The notes: generated from the sequence alone by a model not told the origin. Positions 1-7,753 are shown, counted from the stretch's first letter. The stretch: DNA of 64,000 bases from an uncultured Ellagibacter sp. (GCA_934663775.1 CAKUKU010000007.1:1-64000), one strand, 5' to 3'. Made by a program: numbers and translations.

Positions 1-78
1 ACGGACGAGAAGTTCTTCGGCAAGTGGTCCGATTTCAAGAAGGGCATACTGAAGGAGACGCGCAAGAAGCTCGTCTAG
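1..78 (+). CDS. C-terminal end of an unidentified gene (5' end outside window)
   Basis: Frame 1 is open from the first base to a TAG stop at 76-78 and encodes the last 25 residues of a protein. The tail is rich in Lys and Glu and ends in KKLV. It is too short to assign to a family. A strong intrinsic terminator at 195-232 fits the end of this transcript. Confidence 0.6.
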   Translation, partial: TDEKFFGKWSDFKKGILKETRKKLV

Positions 79-194
79 AGAGGCGATCAGCCCTTGGCGG
101 AGCGTTTACCGATAATGGAGTCTGTTACGCGGGGGGTTGATAAGACGCCATTTAGCTGCATAATAGGTTCCAGTTAGAAACCCTCGGGTTTGCG

Positions 195-232
195 GGGCGG
201 GATCGTGAAAGCGATTCTGCCCTATTTTTTTC
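195..232 (+). terminator. Intrinsic terminator
   Basis: An 11-bp stem (195-205 with 212-222, two G-U pairs) and a 6-base loop are followed by a run of seven T after TA. It probably ends the transcript of the partial gene at 1-78. Confidence 0.8.
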
Positions 233-309
233 TCTATCTGCTCCAAATCAAGTAGTTCGAAGATAGCCTGTAGGTGTCCTCATGGGCGCCTTTTATTTTC
301 AGGGAATCA

Positions 310-357
310 GTCGCTCGTTCGTGAACGCGGCCATCGGCCGCTTCATGAACGAGCGAC
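310..357. repeat. Long near-perfect inverted repeat (hairpin)
   Basis: The arms 310-332 and 336-357 are reverse complements except for one mismatch and one extra base, with a 3-base ATC centre. There is no T-run on either side, so it is not a standard terminator. It sits alone between the terminator at 195-232 and the promoter at 431-436, and may be a REP-like intergenic element. Confidence 0.75.
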
Positions 358-430
358 CGGCTTGACCTAGATCGAACCGCCTTCATCTCCGTCTAGGCGC
401 CGGCAATCAACATCGTAAATCCGCGCGTGC

Positions 431-563
431 TACAATGCGGGCACCAGAGATGAAAACACAGTCCCCGTCGGGTAGTCGTGGGCGTGCGGGAGTCCGCATC
501 AGTAACCTGCCTCCTTGGTTGTCCCTTCTCTGCATGGTCATCTACATAAAGGAGGAGCCAGCC
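431..563 (+). promoter_or_regulatory. Promoter -10 and structured leader of the YjdF gene (candidate yjdF riboswitch)
   Basis: TACAAT at 431-436 is a good -10 box; the -35 region is weak. About 120 nt of leader follow before a strong ribosome binding site (AAAGGAGGAG, 548-557) and the ATG at 564. The leader contains a hairpin at 485-498 (TGCGG/CCGCA) and G-rich stretches able to pair with downstream C-rich ones. Known yjdF genes are often preceded by the yjdF riboswitch, which binds azaaromatic compounds. Position and length fit that class, but I could not check the consensus, so identity is an inference. Confidence 0.45.
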
Positions 564-983
564 ATGCAGATCAGCGTGTCGTCCACCCTGACCGTATATC
601 ACGACGGCCAATTCTGGGTCGGGCTGGCGGAGCGCGTCGAGGACGGCAGATACGGCGTTGCCCGCATCGTCTTCGGCGCAGAGCCGTCCGATGAGGAAAT
701 CCTGCAATTCGTTGCAAGCGAATGGGCGAAGCTCGCGTTCTTCGGCGACGAGCCTGCCGAGGCGAGCGAGCCCGCGAGGAACCCCAAGCGACGCGCCCGC
801 GAGGCGGCGAAGGCCCTCAGGCAGCCGGCGATGAGCACCAAGGCGCAGCAGGCGCTCGCGAATCAGCGGGAGACGATGAAGCGGGAATCGGCTCAAGCAA
901 GAAGCCAGCGTCGCGCGGACGAGGCGGAGGCGCGCTTCGAGCAGCGGAAGCTGAAGCGCAAGCAGAAGCATCGCGGGCATTGA
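564..983 (+). CDS. YjdF-family (DUF2992) protein
   Basis: The protein has 139 residues. Its N-terminus reads LTVYHDGQFWVGLAER, the characteristic opening of the YjdF/DUF2992 family (a beta-strand motif with HDGQFWVG), and its C-terminal third is very basic and rich in Gln, Arg and Lys (KRKQKHRGH at the end). The ATG at 564 was chosen because a strong Shine-Dalgarno sequence lies 6 bases upstream; the frame is open further upstream but that part lacks a binding site and overlaps the leader. YjdF proteins are small and poorly characterised, often under an azaaromatic-responsive riboswitch, which suggests a role in handling toxic heterocycles. The basic tail suggests nucleic-acid contact. Family assignment is fairly sure; cellular function is unknown. 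Confidence 0.8.
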   Translation: MQISVSSTLTVYHDGQFWVGLAERVEDGRYGVARIVFGAEPSDEEILQFVASEWAKLAFFGDEPAEASEPARNPKRRAREAAKALRQPAMSTKAQQALANQRETMKRESAQARSQRRADEAEARFEQRKLKRKQKHRGH

Positions 984-1230
984 TCGCCATTTGCAGCAAG
1001 CCTTACACAGAAGCAGTGCCGGTTCCACTTGAAACCGACACCGCCATCTATTGCGTCGGCCGTCAACAGTCAATCTCCATCCCGAAGCAAAATAAACCCG
1101 AGAACTAATCTCGAGACAAACCGCCTAAAGGGATAACGCTCCCGCCGAAAGACTGGGCGGCTTGCTCGATGGACGCGGACCGGCGATTGCCAAACCCCAA
1201 AAGCCGAAGCACGCGGCGTCGCCCGTTTCG

Positions 1231-1446
1231 CTAAAGCGACTTGACGGGATGGCGGATCACGGTCTTGAGCTTCTCCGGCGCGCACTTACGCGGGTCGGAG
1301 AGGTAGATCTCGTGATGCAGACGGGCTTCGGAGAAGTCGGGGCGCAGCCCTGTTCCGCCGCGAATGCGCGCATGGAGTCTATGGTCGCGGGCTCGCCGTC
1401 GTAAGGCCCGGTGTGCATGCGCTGAACGCAAAGTTGGTACCGCCAG
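1231..1446 (-). pseudogene. GyrI-like effector-binding domain fragment, frameshifted
   Basis: Two overlapping minus-strand frames together read as the C-terminal half of a GyrI-like small-molecule-binding protein. One frame carries VQRMHTGPYDGEPATIDSM, matching the family motif around H-x-GPYD. The other carries HHEIYLSDPRKCAPEKLKTV, the family's near-C-terminal block. The switch between frames falls around 1345-1355, in line with a small indel. No N-terminal half is present, because the flavodoxin gene stop (1448-1450) lies immediately upstream. I read it as a decayed remnant abutting the flavodoxin operon. Confidence 0.65.
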
Positions 1447-1447
1447 G

Positions 1448-1987
1448 CTAGAGACGGGCGCCCATCTCGCGGGCTTGCTCGACTGCCCGGGCGATTGCCT
1501 CGCAATCGGGCGACTGGACGCCGTGCACGAACAGCGAGCCGGCGTTCCGCCAGCCGAGATAGCGCAGGTCGGTGGCCCACCATGCTTTGATGCCGTCCAT
1601 GAACGAGGCATCTGGGTTGAACCCCGTTACGAAAAGGAATGCACGCTTGCCGGTGCCGCGCACGATCGAGTCGATGCCGTGCAGGCGGCTCACCGCGGCG
1701 AGCAGCTGCGGCGACGGCGCGTGGTAGTAGAGCGGTGTTGCGTAGACGACGGCGTCGGCATCGATGACCGCGGCTCCTATTTCCGCGAAGTCGTCGTCAA
1801 AGACGCAGGGAGCCTTCGCCCCGTTGCATTTCATGCACCCGATGCAGGGGCGCACGCTCGCTCTGCCCGCGTCGAAAACGGAGACCTCATGTCCTGCGGC
1901 GCGCGCCCCTTCGGCGAACGCGTCGGCGACCTTCGACGAGTCGCTTCTCCTGCCGCGCGGGCTTCCCTTGAGGATGACGACCTTCAT
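1448..1987 (-). CDS. Flavodoxin-family NAD(P)H-dependent oxidoreductase
   Basis: The protein has 179 residues. It opens with MKVVILKGSPRGRRSDSSK, the phosphate-binding loop of FMN-dependent NAD(P)H reductases and iron-sulfur flavoproteins (GSPR-x-SNT type). CIGCMKCNGAKAPC at about residues 49-62 places several Cys where iron-sulfur flavoproteins bind a cluster, and YATPLYYHAPSPQL is the second FMN-contact segment. It likely reduces a small substrate with electrons from NAD(P)H through FMN. The start lies 1 base after the stop of the upstream gene (1989-2393), so the two are co-transcribed, divergently from an HxlR regulator; HxlR proteins commonly control such redox genes. The substrate is unknown. 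Confidence 0.85.
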   Translation of the reverse strand: MKVVILKGSPRGRRSDSSKVADAFAEGARAAGHEVSVFDAGRASVRPCIGCMKCNGAKAPCVFDDDFAEIGAAVIDADAVVYATPLYYHAPSPQLLAAVSRLHGIDSIVRGTGKRAFLFVTGFNPDASFMDGIKAWWATDLRYLGWRNAGSLFVHGVQSPDCEAIARAVEQAREMGARL

Positions 1988-1988
1988 G

Positions 1989-2393
1989 CTACTCGCCCCC
2001 TTCGGGGATGTCGATGCGCTCGAGCTTGAAGATCACCGGGCGCGTGCCGTCGTTGCAGCAGCAGATCATCTCGTTCTCCCGCTCCATCCATCCCCGCATG
2101 ATCGATCCGCCCTGCAGGCCCGTGTAGATGTAGCGCGAGACGGCGTCCCACGCTTCGGCGCAGTGAGGGCGCCTCGGGCCGCCGGCAACGGTATCGGGGT
2201 CGGCATCGGTCCTCGTCAACGTGCCAAGGCCGCCTTGCCAGAAATGATCCTTGTCGCCGTCGCGCTCGAACAGGAACTCGTTGCCCACGTTGTAGCAGGG
2301 GCACGCCCCCGCCTGCTTGTCCGCGCAGTAGCGCTCCTGCAGCTCGGGGAACAGCTTCTTGTCGATTACCGTCATTTTCACCTGGTGCTTCAC
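1989..2393 (-). CDS. TIGR04076-type small protein
   Basis: The protein has 134 residues starting at GTG 2393, chosen because AAAGGCGGAG lies 6-8 bases upstream; the longer open frame has no binding site and runs into the regulator's promoter. The sequence contains CYNVGNEFLF, CAEAWDAVSRYIYTGLQGG and NEMICCCNDGTRPVIFKLER. This layout, with a C-x-VG motif near the front and a C-C-x-D-G-x-RPV-F motif near the end, is typical of the conserved uncharacterised TIGR04076 family of anaerobes. It is translationally linked to the flavodoxin gene downstream and divergent from an HxlR regulator. Biochemical role unknown. Confidence 0.7.
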   Translation of the reverse strand: MKHQVKMTVIDKKLFPELQERYCADKQAGACPCYNVGNEFLFERDGDKDHFWQGGLGTLTRTDADPDTVAGGPRRPHCAEAWDAVSRYIYTGLQGGSIMRGWMERENEMICCCNDGTRPVIFKLERIDIPEGGE

Positions 2394-2454
2394 GGTGGCT
2401 CCGCCTTTCTCTCGAGTTGTGAAGTAGTATGCTTGATACCAGTCGAAGATGCGA

Positions 2455-2477
2455 GTACGCACCTTTAAGATAGGTAC
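2455..2477. promoter_or_regulatory. Candidate HxlR operator between divergent genes
   Basis: GTAC at 2455-2458 and at 2474-2477 bracket a dyad ACCT/AGGT (2461-2464 and 2472-2475). It lies between the TIGR04076 gene (start 2393) and the HxlR gene (start 2509). GTAC-containing dyads are typical of HxlR-type operators, so local autoregulation is plausible. No binding evidence. Confidence 0.4.
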
Positions 2478-2508
2478 ATTACCGAAGTAGAGCGTAAAGG
2501 CAGGGTCC

Positions 2509-2877
2509 ATGGCAGGGGCAAAAGAGGGGGTTGTGTTCGCGCGCAACGGCATCGAGAACACTGGTTTCGCGTACGCGTTCTCCCTGATAGAGGGCAAGTA
2601 CAAGCTACCGGTTCTGTTCTGTCTGTACCTGGACGGCACGACGCGCTACAACGAGCTGAAGCGCAAGCTCGCGCCCGCCACTTACAAGTCGCTCACCTCC
2701 GCGCTGAAGGGCCTGGTCGCCGACGGCCTCGTCGAGCGCGTCGAGTACCCCCAGGTACCGCCGAAGGTGGAGTACAGCCTGACCGAGCGCGGCATGTCGC
2801 TCATGCCGGTGCTTGACGAACTCTGCCTTTGGGGCGAGGCCCACCGTAACGACGAAGTTCCGTCATCGGACTGGTAA
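2509..2877 (+). CDS. HxlR-family winged-helix transcriptional regulator
   Basis: The protein has 122 residues, the usual HxlR size. It carries the family signature FSLIEGKYKLPVLFCL (helix 1 with G-K-W/Y), then RYNELKRKL, TYKSLTSALKGLVADGLVER (recognition helix) and the wing PPKVEYSLTERGMSLMPVL. HxlR proteins often respond to electrophiles, quinones or redox state. The divergent flavodoxin and TIGR04076 genes are the obvious targets. Confidence 0.88.
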   Translation: MAGAKEGVVFARNGIENTGFAYAFSLIEGKYKLPVLFCLYLDGTTRYNELKRKLAPATYKSLTSALKGLVADGLVERVEYPQVPPKVEYSLTERGMSLMPVLDELCLWGEAHRNDEVPSSDW

Positions 2878-3105
2878 GTGGACACGGTGAGCTATGTCTT
2901 GCCCATGAGTTGAATCGACACCGCGATTCGGCGCGCAGCCGAGGCATCTCCGTCGTCTGGACTTCGGGCCCGTCTTGGCCATCGCACGATGTAGCGGCAG
3001 CTGCAACGCGGTGAGATAATACCAGCAAGAAAGACAAGAATACCCGTAGCAGAGAAGCAACTGGCATGGCTCGAACCGATAGCGACAATCGCAAGGAGGA
3101 TGCAC

Positions 3106-3816
3106 ATGGACAGAGAAGAGCTGGATGAGCTGATGTCCATCGACCTTGAGACGCGCAGGGATGCGGAGACGATCCTTTTCGCGCTCGAGCAGGCGCCCGA
3201 CGGTTTCAATACCACGACCTACCGCCAGTTGGAAGCACAGCTTGGATGCCATGTCGATGTTGCCGAACGTTACCTGTTCGACCTGCACGCGGCCATCATG
3301 CTGCTCTCCGAGGCCCATGGCCTCAAGCTCGACATGAGCCGCCACGACTATAAGGAAGAAGGGCTGCCGTTCGTCCTCGACTACGACGTCTGGCACCGCA
3401 AGGACGCCGCTGCAAACGGGATGTTCGACGACGAGGCCTCGCCGGAGAACCGCGACTGGCGCGACGAGCACGATGGCATTATCGCCGACACCATTGCCGG
3501 CATCCTCTTCAAGGCGCTGCCGGCATATACCATCCCGCCGAAGCTCAGGTTCAGCTATGAGAACGTGCCCGCCCTCGACGCCGAGATTCTAAGCGTATAC
3601 TGCGGGTTCGAAGCCGCGGGGCTCTCGTTCTCCCTGGATTTCGAGCTCAATACCGGCAGGGGCGGCAACAGAATTTTCCTCGAGCTGGAGCTTGAACCCT
3701 CCGCAGGGAACGTAAGCCTCACCTGTGAGGGAATGGACGACGATTTCACAGCCGCTTGGAATCCCGATACCGCAATGTGGGACAAGCCCCTCCCCGCCAA
3801 GCAACAGGGAAAATAG
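3106..3816 (+). CDS. Conserved-looking hypothetical protein, first of a pair
   Basis: The protein has 236 residues. The ATG at 3106 follows AAGGAGGA with a 5-base gap; another in-frame ATG at 3100 overlaps that binding site and is less likely. The N-terminal 70 residues look helical (RDAETILFALEQ, YRQLEAQLGCHVDVAERYLFDLHAAIMLL), resembling a small winged-helix-like domain. The middle has an acidic stretch, and the C-terminal 100 residues have alternating beta-like segments. No known motif is recognised. It is followed after 2 bases by the gene at 3819, so the two are almost certainly co-expressed. Codon use matches the surroundings. Confidence 0.65.
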   Translation: MDREELDELMSIDLETRRDAETILFALEQAPDGFNTTTYRQLEAQLGCHVDVAERYLFDLHAAIMLLSEAHGLKLDMSRHDYKEEGLPFVLDYDVWHRKDAAANGMFDDEASPENRDWRDEHDGIIADTIAGILFKALPAYTIPPKLRFSYENVPALDAEILSVYCGFEAAGLSFSLDFELNTGRGGNRIFLELELEPSAGNVSLTCEGMDDDFTAAWNPDTAMWDKPLPAKQQGK

Positions 3817-3818
3817 CC

Positions 3819-4565
3819 ATGGGCGCGTATCTGGGCCTGCGCGACGGCTGGCTTTGGGAAGACGACGCAATCCTCGACGCGATTGAGACGCTTCAGGGCC
3901 AGGCGGACGGCACGTTCTACCCGACCGAATACGGGCCGGAGGGCCACACGGACATTGCCTGCCCCGACCTTTGGGACTATATGATTCCGCAGGAGGAGTC
4001 GGAACCGTTCGAGCGCCTTTTCGCGGCACGCGAAGACGAGCAGGTCGCAAAGCTCTACGGGAGCCGCTTCACCTACGCCCGATGGTACGCCGGCGCCGAC
4101 GGCGAACCCAAGGTGGGCTTTCTCCCCGCGCCCGTCTCCCGTGAGGAGCCCCTTGCGGGAGGCGTCGGCGAGAAGGCGACGTGGGCGCGGTTCTGGACGT
4201 GGGGGCCTGCCCTCGAGGACAACATAGACATGAGCTGCGATCTGGTCACGGGTTGGTGCGAAATCGAGTACGTCTCCAGGAAACGTGACCTTCCCGCGGC
4301 CAGGTTCAGGGTTGCCGCGGCCAAGCTCGCGTCCTACGCCACCATCGGCGAAGGCGTCCACTATGGCGAGCGCGGGGAAAGCCCGTGGATGATCTACGAC
4401 GGTTTCTACTGGAGCTACATCCTCGGGACCGACGACGCCGTCCTGCTTAGGGGGACGAGAAGCGACTCTTCCGAGAAGAGCGACGAGCCCATTCTTTCTC
4501 TGTTCCGCTCGATAAGAAGGTCCGCTCGCGGCGTGACGCGCCGGCTTTGGGGATTCGCCATCTAG
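3819..4565 (+). CDS. Hypothetical protein, second of a pair
   Basis: The protein has 248 residues, starting at the ATG 2 bases after the preceding stop; the frame is open upstream but overlaps the previous gene without a binding site. It is rich in aromatic residues (many Trp and Tyr, for example GLRDGWLWEDD, ARFWTWGP, YDGFYWSYILG), has no signal peptide or membrane segment, and ends in a very basic tail (SIRRSARGVTRRLW). I do not recognise a family. Tight coupling with the 3106 gene suggests the products act together. Confidence 0.6.
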   Translation: MGAYLGLRDGWLWEDDAILDAIETLQGQADGTFYPTEYGPEGHTDIACPDLWDYMIPQEESEPFERLFAAREDEQVAKLYGSRFTYARWYAGADGEPKVGFLPAPVSREEPLAGGVGEKATWARFWTWGPALEDNIDMSCDLVTGWCEIEYVSRKRDLPAARFRVAAAKLASYATIGEGVHYGERGESPWMIYDGFYWSYILGTDDAVLLRGTRSDSSEKSDEPILSLFRSIRRSARGVTRRLWGFAI

Positions 4566-4917
4566 CAATGGCGGAGAAGAACCCAGCCTAGCAAGGGTAT
4601 TCTTGTATTGCAGATGGATTCCAAAAAAGCAACGCAAAAGCCACCGAGCCTTACGGGGCGTCCTTGCGCATGCCCTCGCCGTTCGTCTGCTCCCGCTCAG
4701 CCGAATCACCAACCGCAACAGGCCTTGTCCCAACGCATGGGTACCATTTACCCGGGTGCACCTGGGGCAACGGGCCGGCAGGCCCGCGCAAGGTCGCTCG
4801 CAGAACACGCAACAGCAAACACGACAGAAGAGGCGAACGACAGATGCCGGACCCCGGACGACAGCACCGCGGAAGAGAAGCATTCCAACCAAAACCGAAC
4901 AATTCCAGCCACTAGGC
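4566..4917. other. Unassigned 350-bp interval
   Basis: No frame here has both a ribosome binding site and protein-like composition. I looked for signature pieces of tmRNA, RNase P RNA and 6S RNA and recognised none. The stretch ends in a strong + strand terminator (4918-4945), so it is either a long 3' UTR of the 3106-4565 pair or an unrecognised small RNA. Confidence 0.35.
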
Positions 4918-4945
4918 AGGCGCCCGCACGGGCGCCTTTTGCTTT
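4918..4945 (+). terminator. Intrinsic terminator
   Basis: AGGCGCCC and GGGCGCC form an 8-bp stem around GCAC, followed by TTTTGCTTTT. It ends the + strand transcription unit arriving from the 3106-4565 pair or from an unannotated RNA. Confidence 0.75.
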
Positions 4946-4953
4946 TCAGGGAC

Positions 4954-5150
4954 TTAGCTGCGAGCTAAATATGCTAGGTATCTCGGGATAATGCTTTCGG
5001 TCGCATACGCGCAAGAATGTCCGCTGATTGCAACCGGCTGTTCGCCTTCCCACGCCAATGGTGTGCAGACATCTTCGATATTCTCGCTCGTTATGGCAAA
5101 AACCACGTCTCCAGGGTTTGCCTTTTTCGATTTAGCGTATTGCCCTTCAG
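4954..5150 (-). pseudogene. Type I restriction HsdS (specificity subunit) fragment
   Basis: The minus-strand frame ending at 4954 reads about 65 residues that look like the middle of a type I restriction specificity subunit: KANPGDVVFAITSENIEDV, then PLAWEGEQPVAISGHSCAY and RYLAYLARS before the stop. GDVVF-TSEN and the AVSGH block followed by P-x-YLAY are standard in HsdS target-recognition domains. No start codon, no rest of HsdS and no hsdM/hsdR are present. It is joined directly to the TetR fragment upstream (5147-5248). Confidence 0.65.
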
Positions 5151-5248
5151 ATCTTCGTGGTGTGCTCGTAGCCGCACTCCACGAAGAGCCGCTCGGCAAC
5201 GTCGAGGATCTTCTCGACCGTCGCCTTCGGGTACTTATTGCGTGCCAC
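5147..5248 (-). pseudogene. TetR-family regulator N-terminal fragment
   Basis: A GTG start at 5248, with GGAGGT just upstream, opens a TetR helix-turn-helix beginning: KATVEKILDVAERLFVECGYEHTT, the canonical first helices. It stops after about 33 residues at 5147, before the recognition helix is complete. The sequence beyond belongs to an HsdS fragment in another frame. The regulator is therefore cut off by a recombination junction. It lies divergent to the ABC operon at 5443, so it may once have controlled a neighbour. Confidence 0.7.
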
Positions 5249-5442
5249 GGCACCTCCATCCTGATTGTCACGATAAACATACCATGAGTGGCGTGCGGAT
5301 CGAGAAGGGCTGGCGCCAAAAGAGCCCAACGGCCGTTACGGCTTCGTTAGAAACGCGCCCCACCATGGATGGTGAACCCGAAAGGTAAGGCGCGCGGGCA
5401 CGGTGACTCGGCACGCGCGCTCGGAAGAGAAAGGATAAACCC

Positions 5443-6171
5443 ATGGGTTACATGCTCGAGACGCGCGGGCTCACCAAGCGCTTCGGCCGCGGCGACCAGG
5501 CGCAAGAGGCCGTGGCGGACGTGAGCCTCCACATCCGCGAGGGCGAGGTGTACGGCCTGCTCGGCCCCAACGGCGCCGGCAAGTCAACCACGCTCAAGAT
5601 GATCTGCGGGATGCTGCGGCCGACCACCGGAGAGATTCTCTTCGCAGGTCACGCCTGGTGCCGCGAGGACCTCTACTCAATCGGCAGCCTCATCGAAGAG
5701 GCACCGCTCTATCCCAACCTCACCGCGCGCGAGAACCTGCGCGTGCGCACCACGCTGCTGGGTCTTCCCGAGAGCCGCATAGATGAGGTGCTCGCCGCCG
5801 TGGACCTCGCGGACGCCGGGAGGAAGCGCGCCGGGCGCTTCTCGATGGGCATGAAGCAGCGCCTGGGGCTCGCGCTGGCGCTGCTCGCCCGTCCGCGCTT
5901 GCTCGTGCTCGACGAGCCCACCAACGGCCTCGACCCCATCGGAATCGAAGAGCTGCGCGACCAGATCCGCGGCTTCGCAGCGGCGGGCACCACGGTGCTC
6001 GTCTCGAGCCACATCCTCTCCGAGGTGCAGCAGATGGCAGACACGGTCGGCATCATCTACCAGGGGCGCCTTGCCTACGAGGACAGGCTGCGCCCGGGCG
6101 AGGACCTCGAGGAGCTCTTCATGGGCGTCTGCCGGGAGGGGCGGCGCGCACGCGGGGAGGTGGCGGCATGA
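5443..6171 (+). CDS. Lantibiotic-protection-type ABC transporter ATPase
   Basis: The protein has 242 residues with a full nucleotide-binding domain: Walker A GPNGAGKST at about 47-55, signature FSMGMKQRLG, Walker B LLVLDEPTNGLDP, and H-loop SSHILSEV. The SMGMKQRL signature and the two downstream permeases identify the MutF/SpaF/EpiF group, which exports lantibiotics from the producer or a resistant cell membrane. The start codon follows GAAAGGA by a normal gap. The stop overlaps the next start by 4 bases. The cassette continues through two permeases, a YxeA-like protein and a two-component system. The region from here to 10282 is visibly more GC-rich than its flanks, consistent with transfer from another high-GC lineage. 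Confidence 0.88.
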   Translation: MGYMLETRGLTKRFGRGDQAQEAVADVSLHIREGEVYGLLGPNGAGKSTTLKMICGMLRPTTGEILFAGHAWCREDLYSIGSLIEEAPLYPNLTARENLRVRTTLLGLPESRIDEVLAAVDLADAGRKRAGRFSMGMKQRLGLALALLARPRLLVLDEPTNGLDPIGIEELRDQIRGFAAAGTTVLVSSHILSEVQQMADTVGIIYQGRLAYEDRLRPGEDLEELFMGVCREGRRARGEVAA

Positions 6172-6938
6172 CGGGCGAGAGGGGCGGCCTGCTCGCGGGC
6201 CTGCGCGCCGAGGCGCTGAAGTCGCGCCACGCGGCGCCGGTTCGCCTGGCCGTGCTCATGGCACTGCCGATGCCGCTGCTCGGCGCGATGCCCTACCGAG
6301 GCGTCCAGTCCTTCAGTGCGTGGAACTACTGGTACGCGTTCTTACTTCCCGTGGCGCTCTCGCTCGTGGTCGCCTGCGTGGCGCAGGCCGACGCGCGTAC
6401 GCGGATGCGGGGGCTGCTGGGCCTGGGCTTCCCGCTCGGGAGCGCCTGGTGGGCGAAGGCGCTCTGGTGCCTCGCGCTCTGCGCGCTTTCTAACCTCGTG
6501 GTCTTCGGCATCTACCTCGCGGGGTCGGCTTTCTCCTCGCAGGGCCTCACGGCCGCGGGCACGCTCACGATGCTCCTCTGCGCGCTCGCCAACACGTTGA
6601 CCGCGGCGTGGATGGTCCCCGCGGGACTCTTCCTCACGGCGCGGCTCGGCATGCTCGCGGGCATCTTCTGCCCGCTCGCCGTGCAGCTCGCGGGCGGGTT
6701 CGCCTGGTCGATAGTGCCGCTGCCACAGCTCTTCCCGCCGTCGGCGAGCATGGTCATCCCCACCTCGTTCATTCCCGTACTGCCGAGTGGCGAGCCGCTC
6801 GCGGCGGACATGGCGCTCGGCGGGGCGCTCGCGGCGGACGGCATGCTCACGCTGGTGGGGCTCGTGGTCTGCGCGCTCGCGTTCACCGCGCTCACGGCGG
6901 CGGGCGCGGCATGGTTCGCGCGCTCTGAGGAGAGGTGA
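6168..6938 (+). CDS. Lantibiotic immunity ABC transporter permease (MutE/EpiE type)
   Basis: The protein has 256 residues with about six hydrophobic segments (first at roughly 22-40, last near the C-terminus). It starts inside the 3' end of the ATPase gene (ATGA overlap), so translation is coupled. The layout of a short cytoplasmic N-terminus, EALKSRH and then six helices matches the MutE/SpaE/EpiE permeases that pair with the preceding ATPase to expel lantibiotics. Subgroup assignment (E versus G) rests mainly on gene order. Confidence 0.8.
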   Translation: MTGERGGLLAGLRAEALKSRHAAPVRLAVLMALPMPLLGAMPYRGVQSFSAWNYWYAFLLPVALSLVVACVAQADARTRMRGLLGLGFPLGSAWWAKALWCLALCALSNLVVFGIYLAGSAFSSQGLTAAGTLTMLLCALANTLTAAWMVPAGLFLTARLGMLAGIFCPLAVQLAGGFAWSIVPLPQLFPPSASMVIPTSFIPVLPSGEPLAADMALGGALAADGMLTLVGLVVCALAFTALTAAGAAWFARSEER

Positions 6939-6943
6939 TTGGC

Positions 6944-7753
6944 ATGGCTCGACCTACCGACCCGGCCCCGAGCATGACGCTCCCGCGCGCCCTGCGCTCC
7001 GAGTTTCTGCGCTTGGCGCGCTCCCCGCTCGCGGCGGTGCACCTCGCCTGCGGCCTGGCCGCAGGCCTCGCCTGCGGCGGTTATTTCTCCATAGCCCGAT
7101 GGGACCCGGCGCTGGGCACGGACGCCTACGCCCAGCTACTCGGCGCCCTCATGCCGCTCATGTCCGCCATCGTCTGCGGGCTCGCCATGGACGAGGAGCG
7201 CTCCGCCGGCCGCCTCGCCAACCTCACGGCGGTCCCCTCGCGCGGGCGCGCCGTCGCGGCGAAGCTGCTCGCCCTTGCGGCGCTCGGCGCGGGCGCGCTC
7301 GCCGTAGCGCTCGGCGTGTTCGGGGCCGTGCTCGCCGCCACCGGACGCCTGCCGCTCGGGCCCGCCCCGCTCGCGGCCGCCTGGGCGGGCATCGCGCTGG
7401 GCAGCCTGCCCCTCTACGCGCTTTGGCTCGGCGTGGCCCTGCGCCTCGGCCGCAACGCCGCCATCGGCGTCGGCGCGGCGGGGACGCTCCTCGCGTTCTT
7501 CTCGGTGGGCGGCCTTGCGCACGGCCTCATGACCGGCGAGCTCACCGGTGCCCTGGCGACGCCCCTGAGCTGGGTGCCGCTCGCCTGGCCCGCGCGCCTG
7601 GGGTCGCTCGGGGTGGAGGTCTTCATCGACGTCGCGCGCGCGGCGGGCCCGCTCCTCGAGGCCGTGCTCGCTGGCCTCGTGCTCGCCCTGGCGGCCGCAG
7701 CCGTCCTTCTCGCCTGGTTCCACCGCTTCGAGGACGGGAGAGCGGATGCGTAG
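6944..7753 (+). CDS. Lantibiotic immunity ABC transporter permease (MutG/EpiG type)
   Basis: The protein has 269 residues with about six transmembrane segments. The ATG at 6944 lies about 9 bases after GAGGAGAGG; a GTG at 6935 overlaps that site and is less likely. RSEFLRLARSPLAAVHL and the early MDEERSAGRLANL loop are typical of the second permease of these exporters. The gene overlaps the start of the next one. It should complete a heteromeric exporter with the products of 5443 and 6168. Confidence 0.8.
   Translation: MARPTDPAPSMTLPRALRSEFLRLARSPLAAVHLACGLAAGLACGGYFSIARWDPALGTDAYAQLLGALMPLMSAIVCGLAMDEERSAGRLANLTAVPSRGRAVAAKLLALAALGAGALAVALGVFGAVLAATGRLPLGPAPLAAAWAGIALGSLPLYALWLGVALRLGRNAAIGVGAAGTLLAFFSVGGLAHGLMTGELTGALATPLSWVPLAWPARLGSLGVEVFIDVARAAGPLLEAVLAGLVLALAAAAVLLAWFHRFEDGRADA

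Noticed and set aside
4566..4917. tmRNA, RNase P RNA or 6S RNA
   Set aside because: None of the conserved core segments of these RNAs was recognised on either strand, although a terminator follows.
5249..5442. Lantibiotic precursor peptide upstream of the ABC cassette
   Set aside because: No short frame with a binding site and a Ser/Thr/Cys-rich core; the same is true of 10283-10564.
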